Source of the DNA: Marinobacter salinus
Lineage (GTDB): Bacteria > Pseudomonadota > Gammaproteobacteria > Pseudomonadales > Oleiphilaceae
Assembly (NCBI RefSeq): GCF_001854125.1
Contig: NZ_CP017715.1
Location: forward strand, 2,108,001-2,172,000
Direction: 5' to 3'
Length of the DNA stretch: 64,000 nucleotides
Positions 36,047-45,470 of this stretch are shown here, in pieces; position 1 is the first letter of the stretch, and each line of letters opens with the position of its first letter. The position numbers were made by a program, and so were the translations under genes. The notes under the pieces were generated by a model. That model was not told where the DNA came from. It was given only the letters and a program-made list of their open reading frames with translations, and did no database searches.

Positions 36047-36253
36047 ATGTCTACAGTTACCGGCAACGTTAAGTTCTTCAACGAAGCAAAAGGTTTTGGT
36101 TTTATCACTCGTGAAGGCGGCCCGGACGTATTTGTTCACTACAGCGCCATTCAAGGCGGTGGTTTCAAGACTCTGGCCGAAGGCCAAGAAGTCGAGTTCA
36201 CCGTGACTCAGGGCCAGAAAGGTCCTCAGGCGGAGAACGTTGTTGCTCTTTAA
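36047..36253 (+). CDS. Cold-shock family protein
   Basis: A 68-residue single cold-shock domain that binds single-stranded RNA and DNA. RNP1 (KGFGFITR) and RNP2 (VFVHYSAI) are both intact. CspA-type proteins act as RNA chaperones; whether this copy is cold-induced cannot be read from the sequence. It is followed by a strong terminator and is monocistronic. Confidence 0.95.
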   Translation: MSTVTGNVKFFNEAKGFGFITREGGPDVFVHYSAIQGGGFKTLAEGQEVEFTVTQGQKGPQAENVVAL

Positions 36254-36279
36254 TCCTTAACGGATTAAGCAATAACCGC

Positions 36280-36308
36280 AAAAAGGCAGCTTCGGCTGCC
36301 TTTTTTTA
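36280..36308. terminator. Bidirectional intrinsic terminator
   Basis: A GGCAGC/GCTGCC stem (36285-36290 with 36295-36300) closes on a stable TTCG tetraloop. It is followed by seven T on the plus strand and preceded by five A, so it can end both the cold-shock transcript and the convergent Lrp/AsnC transcript. Confidence 0.9.
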
Positions 36309-36319
36309 TTTCTGCAGCC

Positions 36320-36799
36320 TCACTCCAATCCTTCCACCGGTATGATCTCGGTGTTCTTTATCTCCCGCAACGCAAAGTTCGAATTCACCTGGGCAATCCC
36401 CTGCAAAGTGAAGATCTTTTCGTTCAGAAACCGGTCATAACTGGCCATGTCCGGCACAATGACCCGCAACACGAAATCTGCGTTTCCCGTAACCGCAAAA
36501 CACTGAAGTACCTCCGGGTAACTGCTGACCTGCCGTTCAATCTCGGCCGTGCTGTCAATGTTGTGCCTCTGCAGTGACAGGTTGACCAGAACACATAACC
36601 CCTGGCCGATGCGCTCCGGGTCCACACGGGCACTGTACCCCTGAATGACCCCGTCTTCCTCAAGGCTTCGTACCCGCCGCCAGCACGCCGCCGGCGACAA
36701 CCCGACCTGTTCCGCCAGCTGCTGATTACTGATACGCCCATCCTGTTGCAGGGCCGAAAGAATCCGCCGGTCCAGTTTGTCCAGCTCCACCTGTTTCAT
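36320..36799 (-). CDS. Lrp/AsnC-family regulator
   Basis: A 159-residue feast/famine regulator: N-terminal HTH (LDRRILSALQQDGRISNQQL then EQVGLSPAACWRRVRSLEE) and a C-terminal RAM domain (AVTGNADFVLRVIVPDMASYD). It is divergent from the indolepyruvate oxidoreductase operon with a 157-bp gap, so it is the likely local regulator, probably sensing an aromatic amino acid. The effector is inferred from that neighbour only. Confidence 0.92.
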   Translation of the reverse strand: MKQVELDKLDRRILSALQQDGRISNQQLAEQVGLSPAACWRRVRSLEEDGVIQGYSARVDPERIGQGLCVLVNLSLQRHNIDSTAEIERQVSSYPEVLQCFAVTGNADFVLRVIVPDMASYDRFLNEKIFTLQGIAQVNSNFALREIKNTEIIPVEGLE

Positions 36800-36956
36800 T
36801 TAGTAACACCTGATTATTATCAAAGGTTCTTTCTTTGTATTGTCTTTTATCAAACAATCTTTCGCAAACACCTCTAACCGTCACCCAATAAGCAAGCACC
36901 TTTTGCCGACTTCCCTCTAAACTTTTGGTTATAAAATCGACAAAAAGGAGGACACC
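36800..36956. promoter_or_regulatory. Divergent control region between Lrp/AsnC gene and ior operon
   Basis: An AT-rich 157-bp gap. TTATCAAA occurs twice (36817-36824 and 36847-36854, offset 30 bp), and ATTGT/ACAAT arms flank the second copy, plausible Lrp-type sites. Near-consensus AAGGAGG precedes the ior start at 36957. No clear sigma-70 boxes are claimed. Confidence 0.4.
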
Positions 36957-39900
36957 ATGTCCGCCGATACCCCCGAACTCGACAATTACAAACTTGAAGA
37001 CCGCTACCTGCGGGAATCTGGCCGGGTATTTCTGACCGGAACACAGGCATTGGTCCGCATTCCCCTGATGCAGGCTGCCCTGGATCGCAAACAGGGCCTG
37101 AACACCGCCGGCATGGTCAGCGGCTACCGGGGCTCGCCGCTCGGCGCTTACGACCAGGCGCTGTGGCAGGCCAAGACAATGCTGGACGACAACAGCATCG
37201 ACTTCGTACCGGCAATCAACGAAGACCTGGCGGCAACCATCATGCTGGGCACCCAGCAAGTGGAAACCGATGACGACAAGCAAGTAGATGGCGTATTCGG
37301 CCTCTGGTATGGCAAAGGCCCCGGCGTAGACCGCGCCGGTGATGCCCTCAAGCATGGCACCACTTATGGCAGCTCCCCTCATGGCGGAGTTCTCGTAGTC
37401 GCCGGCGACGACCACGGGTGCGTATCATCCTCCATGCCTCACCAGTCCGATGTGGCGTTCATGAGCTTTTTCATGCCCACGATTAATCCGGCCAACATCG
37501 CGGAGTACATGGAGTTTGGCCTCTGGGGGTATGCCCTGTCCCGTTACAGCGGCTGCTGGGTTGGTTTCAAAGCCATATCCGAGACGGTGGAAAGCGCCGC
37601 GTCGGTCGATCTCCCGCCCCTGCCGGAGTATGTAACCCCGGACGATTTCACGGCACCGGAGGGCGGCCTTCATTACCGCTGGCCGGACCTGCCCGGCCCC
37701 CAGTTGGAAACCCGCATTGAGCACAAGCTGGCCGCCGTCCAGGCATTTGCCCGAGCCAACCCCATCGACCGCTGCCTGTACAACAACTCACAGGCGCGTT
37801 TCGGTATTGTCACCACCGGCAAGGGCCATCTGGACTTGCTGGAAGCCCTGGACCTTCTGGGTATCAGCGAAGACGATGCCCGGGAAATGGGCCTGGATAT
37901 CTACAAGGTCGGCATGGTGTGGCCATTGGAGCGCCGCGGAATTCTGAACTTCGTTCACGGCAAGGAAGAGGTGCTGGTGATCGAAGAAAAACGCGGCATC
38001 ATCGAAAGCCAGATCAAGGAATACATGTCTGAGCCGGACCGGCCAGGTGAGGTTCTGATTACCGGCAAACAGGACGAATTGGGCCGGCCGTTGATGCCGT
38101 ATGTGGGCGAGCTCAGCCCGAAGCTGGTTGCAGGCTTCCTGGCCGCACGCCTGGGCAGGTTCTTCGGTACCGACTTCAGTGCGCAGCTGGCAATCATCAA
38201 TACCATGACCAACGCACAGGATCCGGGCGGCGTCAGACGTCTGCCCTATTTCTGTTCCGGCTGCCCCCACAACACGTCCACCAAAGTGCCGGAAGGCAGC
38301 AAGGCACTGGCCGGCATCGGCTGCCACTTCATGGCGTCCTGGATGGGGCGCAACACCGAATCCTTGATCCAGATGGGTGGTGAAGGGGTCAACTGGATTG
38401 GCAAGAGTCGCTACACCGGCAACCCCCACGTATTCCAGAACCTGGGCGAAGGGACTTATTTCCACTCGGGTTCCATGGCCATCCGCCAGGCAGTCGCAGC
38501 CGGCATCAACATCACCTACAAGATTCTGTTCAACGACGCAGTCGCCATGACCGGTGGACAGCCCGTGGACGGCCAGATCACCGTGCCCATGATCGCCCAG
38601 CAAGTTGCCTCCGAAGGCGTCCGCCGGGTAGTGGTGCTGAGCGATGAGCCGGAGAAGTACAAAGGACATGAGGACCAGTTCCCGAAGGGTGTCACCTTCC
38701 ACGACCGTACCGAGCTGGATACTGTCCAGCGGGAGTTGCGGGAAATTCCAGGCTGCACCGTCCTGATTTACGATCAGACCTGCGCGGCTGAGAAGCGCCG
38801 TCGTCGCAAACGCAAGCAATTCCCGGATCCGGCCAAGCGCGCCTTTATTAACCACCATGTCTGTGAAGGCTGTGGCGACTGCTCCGTGCAGTCCAACTGT
38901 CTGTCCGTAGTACCCCGCAAGACCGAGTCGGGCCGGAAACGCAAGATCGACCAGTCTTCCTGCAACAAGGACTTCTCCTGCGTTAACGGTTTCTGCCCCA
39001 GCTTTGTCACTATTGAGGGTGGCCAGCTTCGCAAATCCCGGGGCATGGACACCGGTTCAGTGCTGACCCGCAAACTGGCCGACATTCCAGAGCCTGACCT
39101 GCCCGCCATGACCGGTTCCTACGACCTGCTGGTTGGCGGTGTTGGCGGCACCGGCGTAGTCACCGTGGGCCAGCTCATCACCATGGCGGCGCACCTGGAG
39201 TCCCGCGGTGCTTCAGTGCTGGACTTTATGGGCTTTGCCCAAAAAGGCGGCACCGTACTCAGCTATGTACGGATGGCACCGTCTCCGAACAAGCTTCATC
39301 AGGTCCGTATCAGTAATGGCCAGGCCGATGCCGTCATCGCCTGCGACCTGGTGGTGGCCTCTTCCCAGAAAGCCCTGAGCGTAATTCGCCCGAACCACAC
39401 CCGTGTGGTGGCCAATGAGGCCGAACTGCCGACAGCGGATTATGTGCTCTACCGCGATGCCGACATGCAGGCCGACAAACGCCTGGATCTGATTCGTGAC
39501 GCGGTAGGCGACGATCATTTCTCCCGCCTGGATGCCAACGGCATTGCCGAGAAACTGCTGGGCGACACCGTGTTCTCCAACGTCATGATGCTGGGCTTTG
39601 CATGGCAGAAGGGCTTGCTCCCCCTGTCCCAGGCGGCGTTAATGAAGGCAATTGAACTGAACGGCGTTGCTATCGAGCGCAACAAGGAAGCCTTCGGCTG
39701 GGGCCGGGTCGCTGCGGTCACCCCGAGCGCCATTACCGATCTGCTGGAAACCGGCAAGGCTCAGGTCGTGGACGTTCAACCAGAGCCGTCCCTGGACCAA
39801 CTGATCGACACCCGTCACCAACACCTGGTCAATTATCAGAGCAAGAGCTGGGCCGACCGCTACACCGATCTGGTAAACCAGGTGCGCAAGGCCGAGGAAG

Positions 39901-40478
39901 GCCTTGGCCAGACCAACCTGCTGCTGACCCATACCATTGCCGAACAGCTTTACCGCTTCATGGCCTACAAGGACGAATACGAAGTGGCCCGCCTGTTCGC
40001 GGAAACCGACTTTATGAAGGAAGTGAACGACACGTTTGAAGGGGACTTCAAGGTTCACTTCCACCTGGCGCCACCCGTCATGAGCCGGGGAACGGATGCT
40101 CAGGGGCGGCCAAAGAAGCGCCAGTTTGGCCCCTGGATGTTCCGGGCCTTCAAGCTTCTTGCCAAATTGCGCGGGCTACGTGGCACGGCACTCGACCCGT
40201 TCCGTTTCTCTTCTGACCGGAAGCTGGACCGGGCGCTGCTGGACAACTACCAGCAACTGATTACGCGCCTGACCCGTGAGCTGGACGCGAGCAACTACGA
40301 CACCTTCCTGCAACTGGCGGAACTGCCGGCAGACGTCCGCGGCTACGGCCCGGTTCGCGAACAGGCGGCCGAGGCCATTCAGGAGAAACAGTCGCAACTG
40401 ATCAAGGCACTGGACACAGGTCGCCCGACACTGATTCGCACCCAACAGGCCGATGATAAGGAGGCAGACCATGTTTGA
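36957..40478 (+). CDS. Fused indolepyruvate ferredoxin oxidoreductase
   Basis: A 1173-residue fusion of the alpha and beta-type parts of indolepyruvate:ferredoxin oxidoreductase, which decarboxylates aryl pyruvates to aryl-acetyl-CoA. The N-terminal half has the pyrimidine-binding domain (GMVSGYRGSPLGAYD) and the TPP domain (SGCPHNTSTKVPEGS, then GGEGVNWIG). A ferredoxin-like cysteine cluster follows near residue 640 (CEGCGDCSVQSNC and a second set CNKDFSCVNGFCP). The gamma domain (GGVGGTGVVTVGQLI) comes near 725. Long fused forms are typical of proteobacteria. The next gene supplies the aminotransferase that would make the substrate. Confidence 0.93.
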   Translation: MSADTPELDNYKLEDRYLRESGRVFLTGTQALVRIPLMQAALDRKQGLNTAGMVSGYRGSPLGAYDQALWQAKTMLDDNSIDFVPAINEDLAATIMLGTQQVETDDDKQVDGVFGLWYGKGPGVDRAGDALKHGTTYGSSPHGGVLVVAGDDHGCVSSSMPHQSDVAFMSFFMPTINPANIAEYMEFGLWGYALSRYSGCWVGFKAISETVESAASVDLPPLPEYVTPDDFTAPEGGLHYRWPDLPGPQLETRIEHKLAAVQAFARANPIDRCLYNNSQARFGIVTTGKGHLDLLEALDLLGISEDDAREMGLDIYKVGMVWPLERRGILNFVHGKEEVLVIEEKRGIIESQIKEYMSEPDRPGEVLITGKQDELGRPLMPYVGELSPKLVAGFLAARLGRFFGTDFSAQLAIINTMTNAQDPGGVRRLPYFCSGCPHNTSTKVPEGSKALAGIGCHFMASWMGRNTESLIQMGGEGVNWIGKSRYTGNPHVFQNLGEGTYFHSGSMAIRQAVAAGINITYKILFNDAVAMTGGQPVDGQITVPMIAQQVASEGVRRVVVLSDEPEKYKGHEDQFPKGVTFHDRTELDTVQRELREIPGCTVLIYDQTCAAEKRRRRKRKQFPDPAKRAFINHHVCEGCGDCSVQSNCLSVVPRKTESGRKRKIDQSSCNKDFSCVNGFCPSFVTIEGGQLRKSRGMDTGSVLTRKLADIPEPDLPAMTGSYDLLVGGVGGTGVVTVGQLITMAAHLESRGASVLDFMGFAQKGGTVLSYVRMAPSPNKLHQVRISNGQADAVIACDLVVASSQKALSVIRPNHTRVVANEAELPTADYVLYRDADMQADKRLDLIRDAVGDDHFSRLDANGIAEKLLGDTVFSNVMMLGFAWQKGLLPLSQAALMKAIELNGVAIERNKEAFGWGRVAAVTPSAITDLLETGKAQVVDVQPEPSLDQLIDTRHQHLVNYQSKSWADRYTDLVNQVRKAEEGLGQTNLLLTHTIAEQLYRFMAYKDEYEVARLFAETDFMKEVNDTFEGDFKVHFHLAPPVMSRGTDAQGRPKKRQFGPWMFRAFKLLAKLRGLRGTALDPFRFSSDRKLDRALLDNYQQLITRLTRELDASNYDTFLQLAELPADVRGYGPVREQAAEAIQEKQSQLIKALDTGRPTLIRTQQADDKEADHV

Positions 40479-41652
40479 AGCTCTCAAGCCCCTGCCGCAG
40501 GATCCGATTCTGCAACTGATGCAAACCTTCCGGGACGACCCGCGCCCGGACAAGGTGGACCTGGGCATCGGCGTTTATAAAGACGACGCTGGCAACACCC
40601 CGATCATGGCCGCCGTACACGAGGCGGAACGGCGCCTGCTCGACGGAGAAACCACAAAAAGCTACGTGGGCCCGGCCGGGGCCGCAGGCTTTAATGACGC
40701 GATGGGCCGGCTCATCCTCGGGAACGAAAGTGCATTGATCCGGGACGGTCGCACCTCCGTGGTCCAGACCCCGGGGGGCTGTGGCGCCCTGCGCATGGCG
40801 GCGGAATTCCTTCGGCTGTGTAAGCCGGACACCACCGTCTGGGTCAGCACCCCCACCTGGGCCAATCACCTTCCGCTGCTCGGTGGCGCTGGCCTGAACA
40901 TTCGCGAATATCCCTACCTGAATCAGGACACCTTGCAGGTAGACTTCAACGCCATGTTGGAAGTCCTGGAGGGTGCGCATTCAGGCGATGTGGTGCTGCT
41001 CCACGGGTGTTGCCATAACCCCTCCGGGGCAGACCTGACCTTCGACCAGTGGCGGGCCGTTACCAGCCTGATCCAGCGCAAGGGCCTCCTGCCGTTTGTG
41101 GACATGGCGTACCAGGGGCTGGGTGACGGGCTTGATCAAGATGCTGCCGGCCTTCGCCATCTGGCCAGCCAGGTACCGGAAATGCTGGTGGCCGCTTCCT
41201 GCTCCAAGAACTTCGGTCTATACCGGGAGCGCACCGGCGCCCTGATGCTGATCTCCGCGACGGCGACCATCAACGCGGCTGCAACCAGCCAGCTGCTGAG
41301 CGTTATTCGCTCCCACTATTCCATGCCCCCGGCCCACGGTGCCGCGATTGTGGAAACCATTCTGGGAGACGACGAATTACGTACCCGGTGGCAGGACGAG
41401 TTGGACGGCATGTGCAAACGGATTCTGCACCTTCGCCATTCCTTCGCGGATGCTCTGGCTCCGGCCGGCGACTTCAGTTTTATTGCCCGGCAAAGAGGCA
41501 TGTTCTCGTTTCTGGGTATCACCCCGGAACAGGTTCGCCGGTTACGGGAAGAGAACGGCATCTACCTGCTGGACAGCAGCCGGGTCAACGTTGCGGGACT
41601 GAACGACCGTGTCCTTCCCATGGTCGCGAAGGCGATACGCGACATTCTGTGA
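40471..41652 (+). CDS. Aromatic amino acid aminotransferase (AspC/TyrB type)
   Basis: A 393-residue class I PLP aminotransferase of the aspartate/tyrosine subgroup (starts MFEALKPLPQDPILQLM, as TyrB/AspC do). PLP-site residues: CCHNPSGADL, FVDMAYQGLGDG and the Schiff-base lysine in SCSKNFGLYRERTG. It overlaps the oxidoreductase gene by eight bases and has AAGGAGG upstream of the ATG at 40471, implying coupled translation. Position points to transamination of Phe, Tyr or Trp to the 2-oxo acid used by that enzyme; aspartate is also possible for the fold. Confidence 0.9.
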   Translation: MFEALKPLPQDPILQLMQTFRDDPRPDKVDLGIGVYKDDAGNTPIMAAVHEAERRLLDGETTKSYVGPAGAAGFNDAMGRLILGNESALIRDGRTSVVQTPGGCGALRMAAEFLRLCKPDTTVWVSTPTWANHLPLLGGAGLNIREYPYLNQDTLQVDFNAMLEVLEGAHSGDVVLLHGCCHNPSGADLTFDQWRAVTSLIQRKGLLPFVDMAYQGLGDGLDQDAAGLRHLASQVPEMLVAASCSKNFGLYRERTGALMLISATATINAAATSQLLSVIRSHYSMPPAHGAAIVETILGDDELRTRWQDELDGMCKRILHLRHSFADALAPAGDFSFIARQRGMFSFLGITPEQVRRLREENGIYLLDSSRVNVAGLNDRVLPMVAKAIRDIL

Positions 41653-41654
41653 TG

Positions 41655-41678
41655 GTCCGGTGCACCGGAGCACCGGAC
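41655..41678 (+). other. Intra-operon RNA hairpin
   Basis: A perfect 9-bp GC-rich stem (41655-41663 with 41670-41678) with a six-base loop, two bases after the aminotransferase stop, without a T run. It is not a standard terminator; it could stabilise or process the message between the aminotransferase and the transporter. Confidence 0.6.
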
Positions 41679-41724
41679 AAAACCTGAAAGACGATCCGAC
41701 AAAAACAACTATTCGGAGAACCCA

Positions 41725-43107
41725 ATGAGTCAGAATACTCAACCCCACCAGCAGGCCAACAACCTCTGGTCCTCCAAGCTCGCCTTCACTCTGGCAGCTG
41801 CCGGCTCTGCCGTAGGGCTCGGCAATATCTGGAAATTCCCCTACATCACCGGTGAAAATGGCGGTGGTGCCTTCGTGCTTATTTACCTGGCGTGCATCTT
41901 TCTTATTGGTGTGCCCGTTCTCGTGGCTGAGACCATGATTGGTCGCAAGGGGGGGCAAAGCCCCGTCGCAACCATGCGTACCCTGACCCGGACCGAGGGC
42001 ACCTCCCGAGGCTGGCAAGCCATCGGCTGGAACGGCGTTATCGCGTCCTTCCTGGTGCTTTCCTTCTACGCAGTGATCGGTGGCTGGGCCCTGGTGTACA
42101 TCGGCAAGGCCGCACTCGGCCTGTTCACCGGTGCCGATGCAGAGGCCATCGGCGGGCAATTTGGCAACCTCCTGGCCAATCCGTGGGAACTACTGCTCTG
42201 GCACTCCGTGTTCATGGCCATCGTAGTGTTCATCGTCAGCCGCGGTATCCGTTCCGGTCTTGAGAAAGCCGTCAACCTGCTTATGCCACTATTGTTCATA
42301 TTGCTCATCGCCATGGTGTTCTACGCCATGACCAGCGGCAGCTTCGGCCAGGCCGTCAGCTTCATGTTCTCACCCGACTTCAGCAAGCTCACGACGGCCG
42401 GCGTGCTCACCGCCCTTGGCCATGCCGCCTTTACACTCAGTATTGGCATCGGTGTTCTGATGGCCTACGGCTCCTATCTGCCAAAAAGCGTGAACATCGC
42501 CAAAACCGCCATGACCATCGCCGTACTGGATACCGGCGTTGCGCTTCTGGCCGGCCTGGCAATCTTCCCGCTGGTGTTTGCCAACAATCTCGAACCTGGC
42601 GCCGGCCCCGGCCTGATCTTCGTTACCCTGCCCCTGGCCTTCGGCCAAATGAGCGGCGGAGCGGTCTTTGGCACCCTCTTTTTTGCCTTACTTCTGGTAG
42701 CCGCCATCACCTCCGCCATCTCCATGCTGGAACCGGTGGTGGAATGGCTGGAGGAACACAAAGGCATCAGCCGGGTGAAGAGTGCCATTGGCGGCGGCCT
42801 TGCTATCTGGTTTATCGGCATCGGCACGGTGTTATCTTTCAACATCTGGGGCGATGTACACCCACTCGGTTTTATCAGCTTCTTCGAAGGCAAGACCGTG
42901 TTCGACCTACTCGACTTCCTGGTATCAAACCTGATGATGCCGCTGGGCGGACTGGCCATCGCACTGTTCGCCGGCTGGGCCATGAAACGGGAAGGACTGG
43001 TCACCGACATCGGCCTGAAAGGCAGCAGCTTCAAGGCCTTCATGTTTGTGCTCCGGTTCGTGACACCGGCGGGCATCGGCATCGTGTTTCTGTATAACCT
43101 GGTCTGA
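41725..43107 (+). CDS. Sodium-dependent amino acid transporter (NSS/SNF family)
   Basis: A 460-residue inner-membrane symporter with 11 or more helices and the neurotransmitter:sodium symporter signature GSAVGLGNIWKFPYITGENG near residue 27, covering the Na2/substrate-site unwound helix 1. Bacterial members (LeuT, TnaT, MhsT) import hydrophobic and aromatic amino acids. Position after the aminotransferase, 72 bp downstream on the same strand, suggests import of the substrate of this catabolic unit. Confidence 0.92.
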   Translation: MSQNTQPHQQANNLWSSKLAFTLAAAGSAVGLGNIWKFPYITGENGGGAFVLIYLACIFLIGVPVLVAETMIGRKGGQSPVATMRTLTRTEGTSRGWQAIGWNGVIASFLVLSFYAVIGGWALVYIGKAALGLFTGADAEAIGGQFGNLLANPWELLLWHSVFMAIVVFIVSRGIRSGLEKAVNLLMPLLFILLIAMVFYAMTSGSFGQAVSFMFSPDFSKLTTAGVLTALGHAAFTLSIGIGVLMAYGSYLPKSVNIAKTAMTIAVLDTGVALLAGLAIFPLVFANNLEPGAGPGLIFVTLPLAFGQMSGGAVFGTLFFALLLVAAITSAISMLEPVVEWLEEHKGISRVKSAIGGGLAIWFIGIGTVLSFNIWGDVHPLGFISFFEGKTVFDLLDFLVSNLMMPLGGLAIALFAGWAMKREGLVTDIGLKGSSFKAFMFVLRFVTPAGIGIVFLYNLV

Positions 43108-43225
43108 TCGGGTTATTGCCTGAATATCAAACATAGCGCTCTCTTTTTGGCAAAATCCTCCAATCACTGCCACGCTTTAATCAAGGACAGAATGAAACAT
43201 CAGAAGCGAGAGAGGGAGAAGCGCT

Positions 43226-43645
43226 ATGTATCACAAAATTCTCGTGCCGGTAGACCTGGCACACACGGAGAAAATGTCGAAAGCCCTTAACACCGCGATC
43301 GACATTGCCAAACACTACGAAGCCACGCTCTGCTACGTCACGGTAACGAATACCGCCCCTTCCGCGGCGGCCCACAATCCCGAAGAGCTCACCGAAAAGC
43401 TCGCCACGTTCGCCCGGGAACAGGGCAAATCACACGGCGTTGCGACCGACAGCAAAGTGCTTTCAACGGCTGATACCGCTGTCGAACTGGATGACCGGTT
43501 GCTGGAGGCCATTAAGGACACAGGGGCAGACCTGGTGGTCATGGCGTCCCATTCGCCCGGCATTGGAGACAAGCTCCATCTTCTCCATTCCAATGGCGCC
43601 AACATCGTCAAGCACAGCGACGTGTCCGTGTTTGTAGTGCGTTAA
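43226..43645 (+). CDS. Universal stress protein (UspA family)
   Basis: A 139-residue USP domain: start MYHKILVPVDLAHTEKMSKA, and a late nucleotide motif around VVMASHSPGIGDKLHLLHSNG, which is a variant of Gx2Gx9G(S/T), ending NIVKHSDVSVFVV. This suggests an ATP- or UspFG-like protein, though binding cannot be confirmed. GAGAGAGGGAGAAG precedes the ATG. It ends six bases from the convergent DUF6544 gene. Confidence 0.88.
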   Translation: MYHKILVPVDLAHTEKMSKALNTAIDIAKHYEATLCYVTVTNTAPSAAAHNPEELTEKLATFAREQGKSHGVATDSKVLSTADTAVELDDRLLEAIKDTGADLVVMASHSPGIGDKLHLLHSNGANIVKHSDVSVFVVR

Positions 43646-43651
43646 AGGCGG

Positions 43652-44497
43652 TCAGGAGTCATTTCTGGGAAAGGTCACATCCGTTACTCTGGCGATAAAG
43701 AAGGGAAAGTAATCTTCCATGCCAAAGAAATTGCCGGCTTCCACGTGAGTTGGCAACCGGAACCCACTGAATGTTCTGAATTCGGACAGAAAACCGCCAA
43801 AAGGTTGGAGACGGTGAATCTTGTCCGGGTTGGCATTGCTCCAGCGGTCAAAGCGTACCTGCCTGGGCTGCCCGTCTTCAGCAACTGTTATGTCCGCCGA
43901 CTGTTCAAATCCATTGGAGCGCACCGTCACTCTTGCGGTGTTTATATCCACCAGTTCCCAGCGGACTCGTGGTCCGGGCAACACCGCGGCCGGCGTCCAG
44001 AATACTGCTTCCGCTACGTAACGGCCAAATGCCGACCGCGCATGGTCATTATCGTTGCCCATCCGCGCAACCGGAATAAAACCCATCAGCCAGAAGCGGG
44101 TCCAGCGCTCGCTATCAGAACCGGACAAACGCATCAGCCCCTTGCCCGCGTTCATTTTCCAGACAAACCCGGTCGGCATGGCCAGAACCTGCCGGGCAGT
44201 CATCCTGAGGTAATCGGGCTTGTCCCTGTTGCCCATACCAAACCGGCCTTCCATGGCAATATCGGCCACCGTATACAGGGGTGTGCCCAGCTCAATAACG
44301 TAACTGAAATAACGGCGAGCAGGCTCCGGCAGACTGGCAACCATCGCCGGATCAAAACGCTCCGGAGCCCGGGGCTGTGTTGCCAGCAGGCGATTCATGG
44401 CGGTGCGGTCCGAGCGACAGTCAAGCTTTCGCCATATCCAGAGCAAAGCCGCAAGGCCAAGGACAATAATCAAAGCGATGAGCAGAAGGATTTTCAT
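43652..44497 (-). CDS. DUF6544-like membrane-anchored protein
   Basis: A 281-residue protein with an N-terminal membrane helix (LLLIALIIVLGLAALLWIW) followed by a beta-rich region containing VASLPEPARRYFSYVIELG, MTARQVLAMPTGFVWKMNAG and FGGFLSEFRTFSGFRLPTHV. These match what I recall of DUF6544 proteins, of unknown function. It is probably periplasmic and lipid- or ligand-binding by shape alone. Single gene, divergent from the RIO kinase. Confidence 0.65.
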   Translation of the reverse strand: MKILLLIALIIVLGLAALLWIWRKLDCRSDRTAMNRLLATQPRAPERFDPAMVASLPEPARRYFSYVIELGTPLYTVADIAMEGRFGMGNRDKPDYLRMTARQVLAMPTGFVWKMNAGKGLMRLSGSDSERWTRFWLMGFIPVARMGNDNDHARSAFGRYVAEAVFWTPAAVLPGPRVRWELVDINTARVTVRSNGFEQSADITVAEDGQPRQVRFDRWSNANPDKIHRLQPFGGFLSEFRTFSGFRLPTHVEAGNFFGMEDYFPFFIARVTDVTFPRNDS

Positions 44498-44603
44498 GTA
44501 AGCTATGCTCCGTAGCAGTTATTCTCCCTTTAAAGCCCACGTTTGGCCTTGCTTCAGATCAACGGACACCGTCGGCACATTTACGGTTAGCTCAAAAGGT
44601 TTT

Positions 44604-45464
44604 ATGAAAGTACCGAAGAGATTACAACCCCTTGTCGACGATGGCATGGTGGACGAAGTGCTGTACCAGCTCATGAGTGGTAAGGAAGCGCAGGTGTATG
44701 TGGTTCGTTGCGGCGACCAGCTGCGCTGCGCAAAGGTCTTCAAGGAAGCGCAAAAACGCAGCTTCAAGCAGGCCGTGGAATACCAGGAAGGCCGCAAGGT
44801 GCGCAACAGCCGACGCGCCCGTGCCATGAGCAAGAAGACCAAGTATGGCCAGAAAGAACAGGAAGACGCCTGGCTCAATGCCGAGGTGGACGCCCTGTAC
44901 CGCCTGGCCGCAGCAGGAGTACGAGTGCCGGAACCCATGGGGTTTGTGGACGGCGTGCTGCTGATGGAACTGGTGGCAGATGAAGATGGCAAGGCGGCGC
45001 CAAGGCTGGATGACGTCACCCTCACCCCGGAACAGGCCCGTGACTATCACGCCAGAGTGATTGCAGAGGTCGTCCGTATGCTGAGTGCCGGACTGATTCA
45101 CGGCGACCTCTCGGAGTTCAACGTGCTCGTTGATAGCGACGGCCCGGTCATCATTGATCTCCCCCAGGCCGTCAATGCCGCCGGTAACAATAACGCAGAG
45201 CGTATGCTGGAGCGGGATGTCGACAACATGCGACGCTACTTCGGCAAATACGCCCCGGAACTGCTTGTGACCGACTATGGCAAGGAAATCTGGGCGCTTT
45301 ACGAAAGCGGCGACCTGCACCCTGACAGCAAGCTCACCGGTTGTTTCGAGCACGATACCCACAGCGCGGACGTCGATGAACTCATGGCCGTGATTGACGC
45401 GGCCAAAGAGGAAGAACTGGAGCGGAAAGAACGCATACAGGCCGAGGCTGAGGACGACGACTGA
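44604..45464 (+). CDS. RIO1-family protein kinase
   Basis: A 286-residue atypical Ser/Thr kinase. The RIO signature is clear: GKEAQVYVVRCGDQLRCAKV with the ATP lysine, the catalytic loop LIHGDLSEFNVLV with Asp near 170, and the metal Asp in VIIDLPQAV. RIO kinases are ribosome-biogenesis factors in archaea and eukaryotes; bacterial ones are little known. The start at 44604 (MKVPKRLQPL) is preceded by AAAGG; an open upstream extension lacks family features. Confidence 0.88.
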   Translation: MKVPKRLQPLVDDGMVDEVLYQLMSGKEAQVYVVRCGDQLRCAKVFKEAQKRSFKQAVEYQEGRKVRNSRRARAMSKKTKYGQKEQEDAWLNAEVDALYRLAAAGVRVPEPMGFVDGVLLMELVADEDGKAAPRLDDVTLTPEQARDYHARVIAEVVRMLSAGLIHGDLSEFNVLVDSDGPVIIDLPQAVNAAGNNNAERMLERDVDNMRRYFGKYAPELLVTDYGKEIWALYESGDLHPDSKLTGCFEHDTHSADVDELMAVIDAAKEEELERKERIQAEAEDDD

Positions 45465-45470
45465 GCCGTC

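Noticed and set aside
37788..38858. 356-codon minus-strand open frame
   Set aside because: It lies inside the ior gene on the opposite strand and is a GC-bias shadow.
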